Part shown: positions 62,984-64,000 of the stretch, piece after piece
Numbering within the stretch: the first letter of the stretch is position 1
Layout of the letters: each line of letters starts with the position of its first letter
From: JBCBCP01 sp038530575
GTDB taxonomy: Bacteria > Pseudomonadota > Alphaproteobacteria > Rhodobacterales > Rhodobacteraceae
Assembly (NCBI GenBank): GCA_038530575.1
Contig: JBCBCP010000012.1
Span: 5,920-69,919 of the forward strand
Direction of reading: 5' to 3'
DNA: 64,000 bases
Made by a program: the position numbers and the translations under genes
Notes under the pieces: generated by a model
The model's input: only the letters and a program-made list of their open reading frames with translations
What the model was told of the DNA's origin: nothing
Database searches by the model: none

Positions 62984-63523
62984 ATGTCTGGCAGAACCAT
63001 GCTTCCTGAAACCACGCTCGCCGCTTTCCTGACGCTCCTGCCCCTCGCTTGGGGCACATGGCGCGGCTGGACGGTGCATGCCCTTCTGATCACCGCAGGG
63101 CTTGGCCTTGCTGCTGCGGGTGCTGCGGCGGCATTCCTGCTCGCGCGCACCCTGCGCCTGACGCGCTATCACGACCGGGCCTATCACGACACGTACTACG
63201 TCGTGGCGCACGGGCATTGGTTGCTCAGCCTCGCACTGGCCTTTGCCGCCCTCGCCGCGCTGCACTGGGCGGCACACCGATTTGCAACACCTCTTGCCCC
63301 GCGCCTGACCCGCATTGCCGTATGGGCCTTCACACTCGGCCTGCTAGCACCGCAGATCCTGCGCGTTATCGTGATTGCACCACCCCGACGCTACGTCGAC
63401 TACGAGCCGTGGGTGCAAATCCTCCTTGCACTGAACACGGCCGGGTCGCTGGTCTGCACTCTGGCCCTGCTTGTGCTGCTGCCACTGCCCCTCTACGCCC
63501 TGCTCTTTCGCCGCGCCCGGTAA
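62984..63523 (+). CDS. COX1-derived mini-protein: four-span copy of the subunit I C-terminal region
   Basis: The 179-residue membrane protein (ATG 62984, or 62999) has four or five hydrophobic segments. Two blocks match ctaD: RAYHDTYYVVAHGHWLLSLA corresponds to RAYHDTYYVVAHFHYVMSLG, including both haem-ligand histidines, and PPRRYVDYEPWVQ with the final LYALLFRRAR correspond to MPRRYIDYPEAYA and FYTLFRGARV. Spacing between the blocks also fits. It lacks the first two-thirds of subunit I, including every CuB ligand, and so cannot form an active centre by itself. No signal peptide or ribosome site is strong. It may be a degenerate duplicate or a small accessory haem protein. Confidence 0.7.
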   Translation: MSGRTMLPETTLAAFLTLLPLAWGTWRGWTVHALLITAGLGLAAAGAAAAFLLARTLRLTRYHDRAYHDTYYVVAHGHWLLSLALAFAALAALHWAAHRFATPLAPRLTRIAVWAFTLGLLAPQILRVIVIAPPRRYVDYEPWVQILLALNTAGSLVCTLALLVLLPLPLYALLFRRAR

Positions 63524-63605
63524 AAAAGTACCCAGAGCCCGTACTTTTCGCCGCATCCCCGCCTTCCCCGTTGCCTTCCAGCCCTCCAGCAACAAGTATC
63601 AACTC

Positions 63606-64000
63606 ATGCCGTACCGCTGGACCACAGACCCCCAGGACAGGACGCAGGTGATGCGCCTGTGGCCGCACAACGCCCTGCCTGCCAGCGGCATGGCCGCCTT
63701 CGTGCTCAGCACCTTCACCCTGATCCTGATCCCGACCTTCACGCTGCTCGGCTCGCCCGTGCTGTGGGGAATCCTGCCCTTTGCCCTCGCGGCCGTGTGG
63801 GGCATGTATTTCGCCCTGCAAAGCAACTGGAAGCAAAGGCAAATCACCGAAGAGCTGACGCTGGACGGCGACGCCGCCACGCTGACGCGCACAGCGCCCA
63901 ATGGCGCGCGCCAGACCTGGGATTGCAACCGCTACTGGACGCGTGTGACCAAATATGACGACGAAGGCCCCGTGCCGCATTACGTCACGCTGTCCGGTTC
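63606..64000 (+). CDS. DUF2244 membrane protein, 3' end off the window
   Basis: From ATG 63606 the visible 131 residues read YRWTTDPQDRTQVMRLWPHNALP, two membrane spans (MAAFVLSTFTLILIPTFTLLG and VLWGILPFALAAVWGMYFAL) and a cytoplasmic beta-rich part (EELTLDGDAATLTRTAPNG), the DUF2244 layout. The family is common near cytochrome oxidase genes in alphaproteobacteria; its biochemical role is unknown. The end lies beyond 64000. Confidence 0.88.
   Translation, partial: MPYRWTTDPQDRTQVMRLWPHNALPASGMAAFVLSTFTLILIPTFTLLGSPVLWGILPFALAAVWGMYFALQSNWKQRQITEELTLDGDAATLTRTAPNGARQTWDCNRYWTRVTKYDDEGPVPHYVTLSG

Overview
The window looks like chromosomal DNA from a marine alphaproteobacterium of the Roseobacter group (Rhodobacterales). 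The basis is a complete NepR/EcfG/PhyR general stress locus, the gene order SPOR lipoprotein - D-Ala-D-Ala carboxypeptidase - tmk - holB - tatD - metallo-hydrolase, ctaD followed by a DUF2244 gene, many periplasmic-binding-protein transporters (TctC, Liv-type ABC, TRAP-TAXI), two IclR regulators and two secreted RTX proteins. The DNA is GC-rich throughout. No species can be named from the sequence alone.

Layout. 1-11.1 kb: an iclR-tctC pair on the minus strand diverges from a long plus-strand operon that makes and degrades homogentisate (aldehyde dehydrogenase, two metallo-beta-lactamase-fold proteins, a flavin hydroxylase with a DUF2783 small partner resembling MhaA/MhaB, hmgA, maiA, fahA and two small proteins). 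11.2-21.4 kb: a second catabolic block with a class III PLP enzyme of the phospho-lyase type, an overlapping small-molecule kinase, a Tm-1-like protein, a LuxR-type regulator, a five-gene branched-chain-amino-acid-type ABC transporter and a class II histone-deacetylase-like amidohydrolase. This reads as import, deacylation, phosphorylation and elimination of an amino-alcohol-like compound, which is an inference. 21.5-28.9 kb: amidase and IclR on minus, divergent from an arylsulfotransferase-family gene and a TRAP-TAXI transporter.

28.9-35.9 kb: a degraded accessory island. It holds a YtcJ-like amidohydrolase remnant, two broken tyrosine recombinases, a fragment of a histidine kinase, and an intact giant RTX protein with an exact 169-residue (507-bp) repeat. 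A matching direct repeat lies at both ends and a tRNA-Ser gene sits at the right edge.

36-42.7 kb: core cell-envelope and DNA-replication genes. 42.7-49.8 kb: the general stress response locus. I find EcfG-type promoters (GGAAC-N16/17-CGTT or TGTT) in front of nepR and phyR (one shared inverted repeat), two tiny membrane proteins and a formate/nitrite-family transporter. 49.8-58.3 kb: housekeeping and miscellaneous enzymes (TauD-type dioxygenase, aconitase B, gamma-glutamyltransferase, lipase, DsbA-like, lipB) and tRNA-Leu. 58.4-60.9 kb: an RTX-PA14-Hint secreted protein. 61.3-64 kb: ctaD, then a short ORF that looks like a stand-alone copy of the C-terminal third of cytochrome oxidase subunit I, then a DUF2244 gene cut by the window edge.
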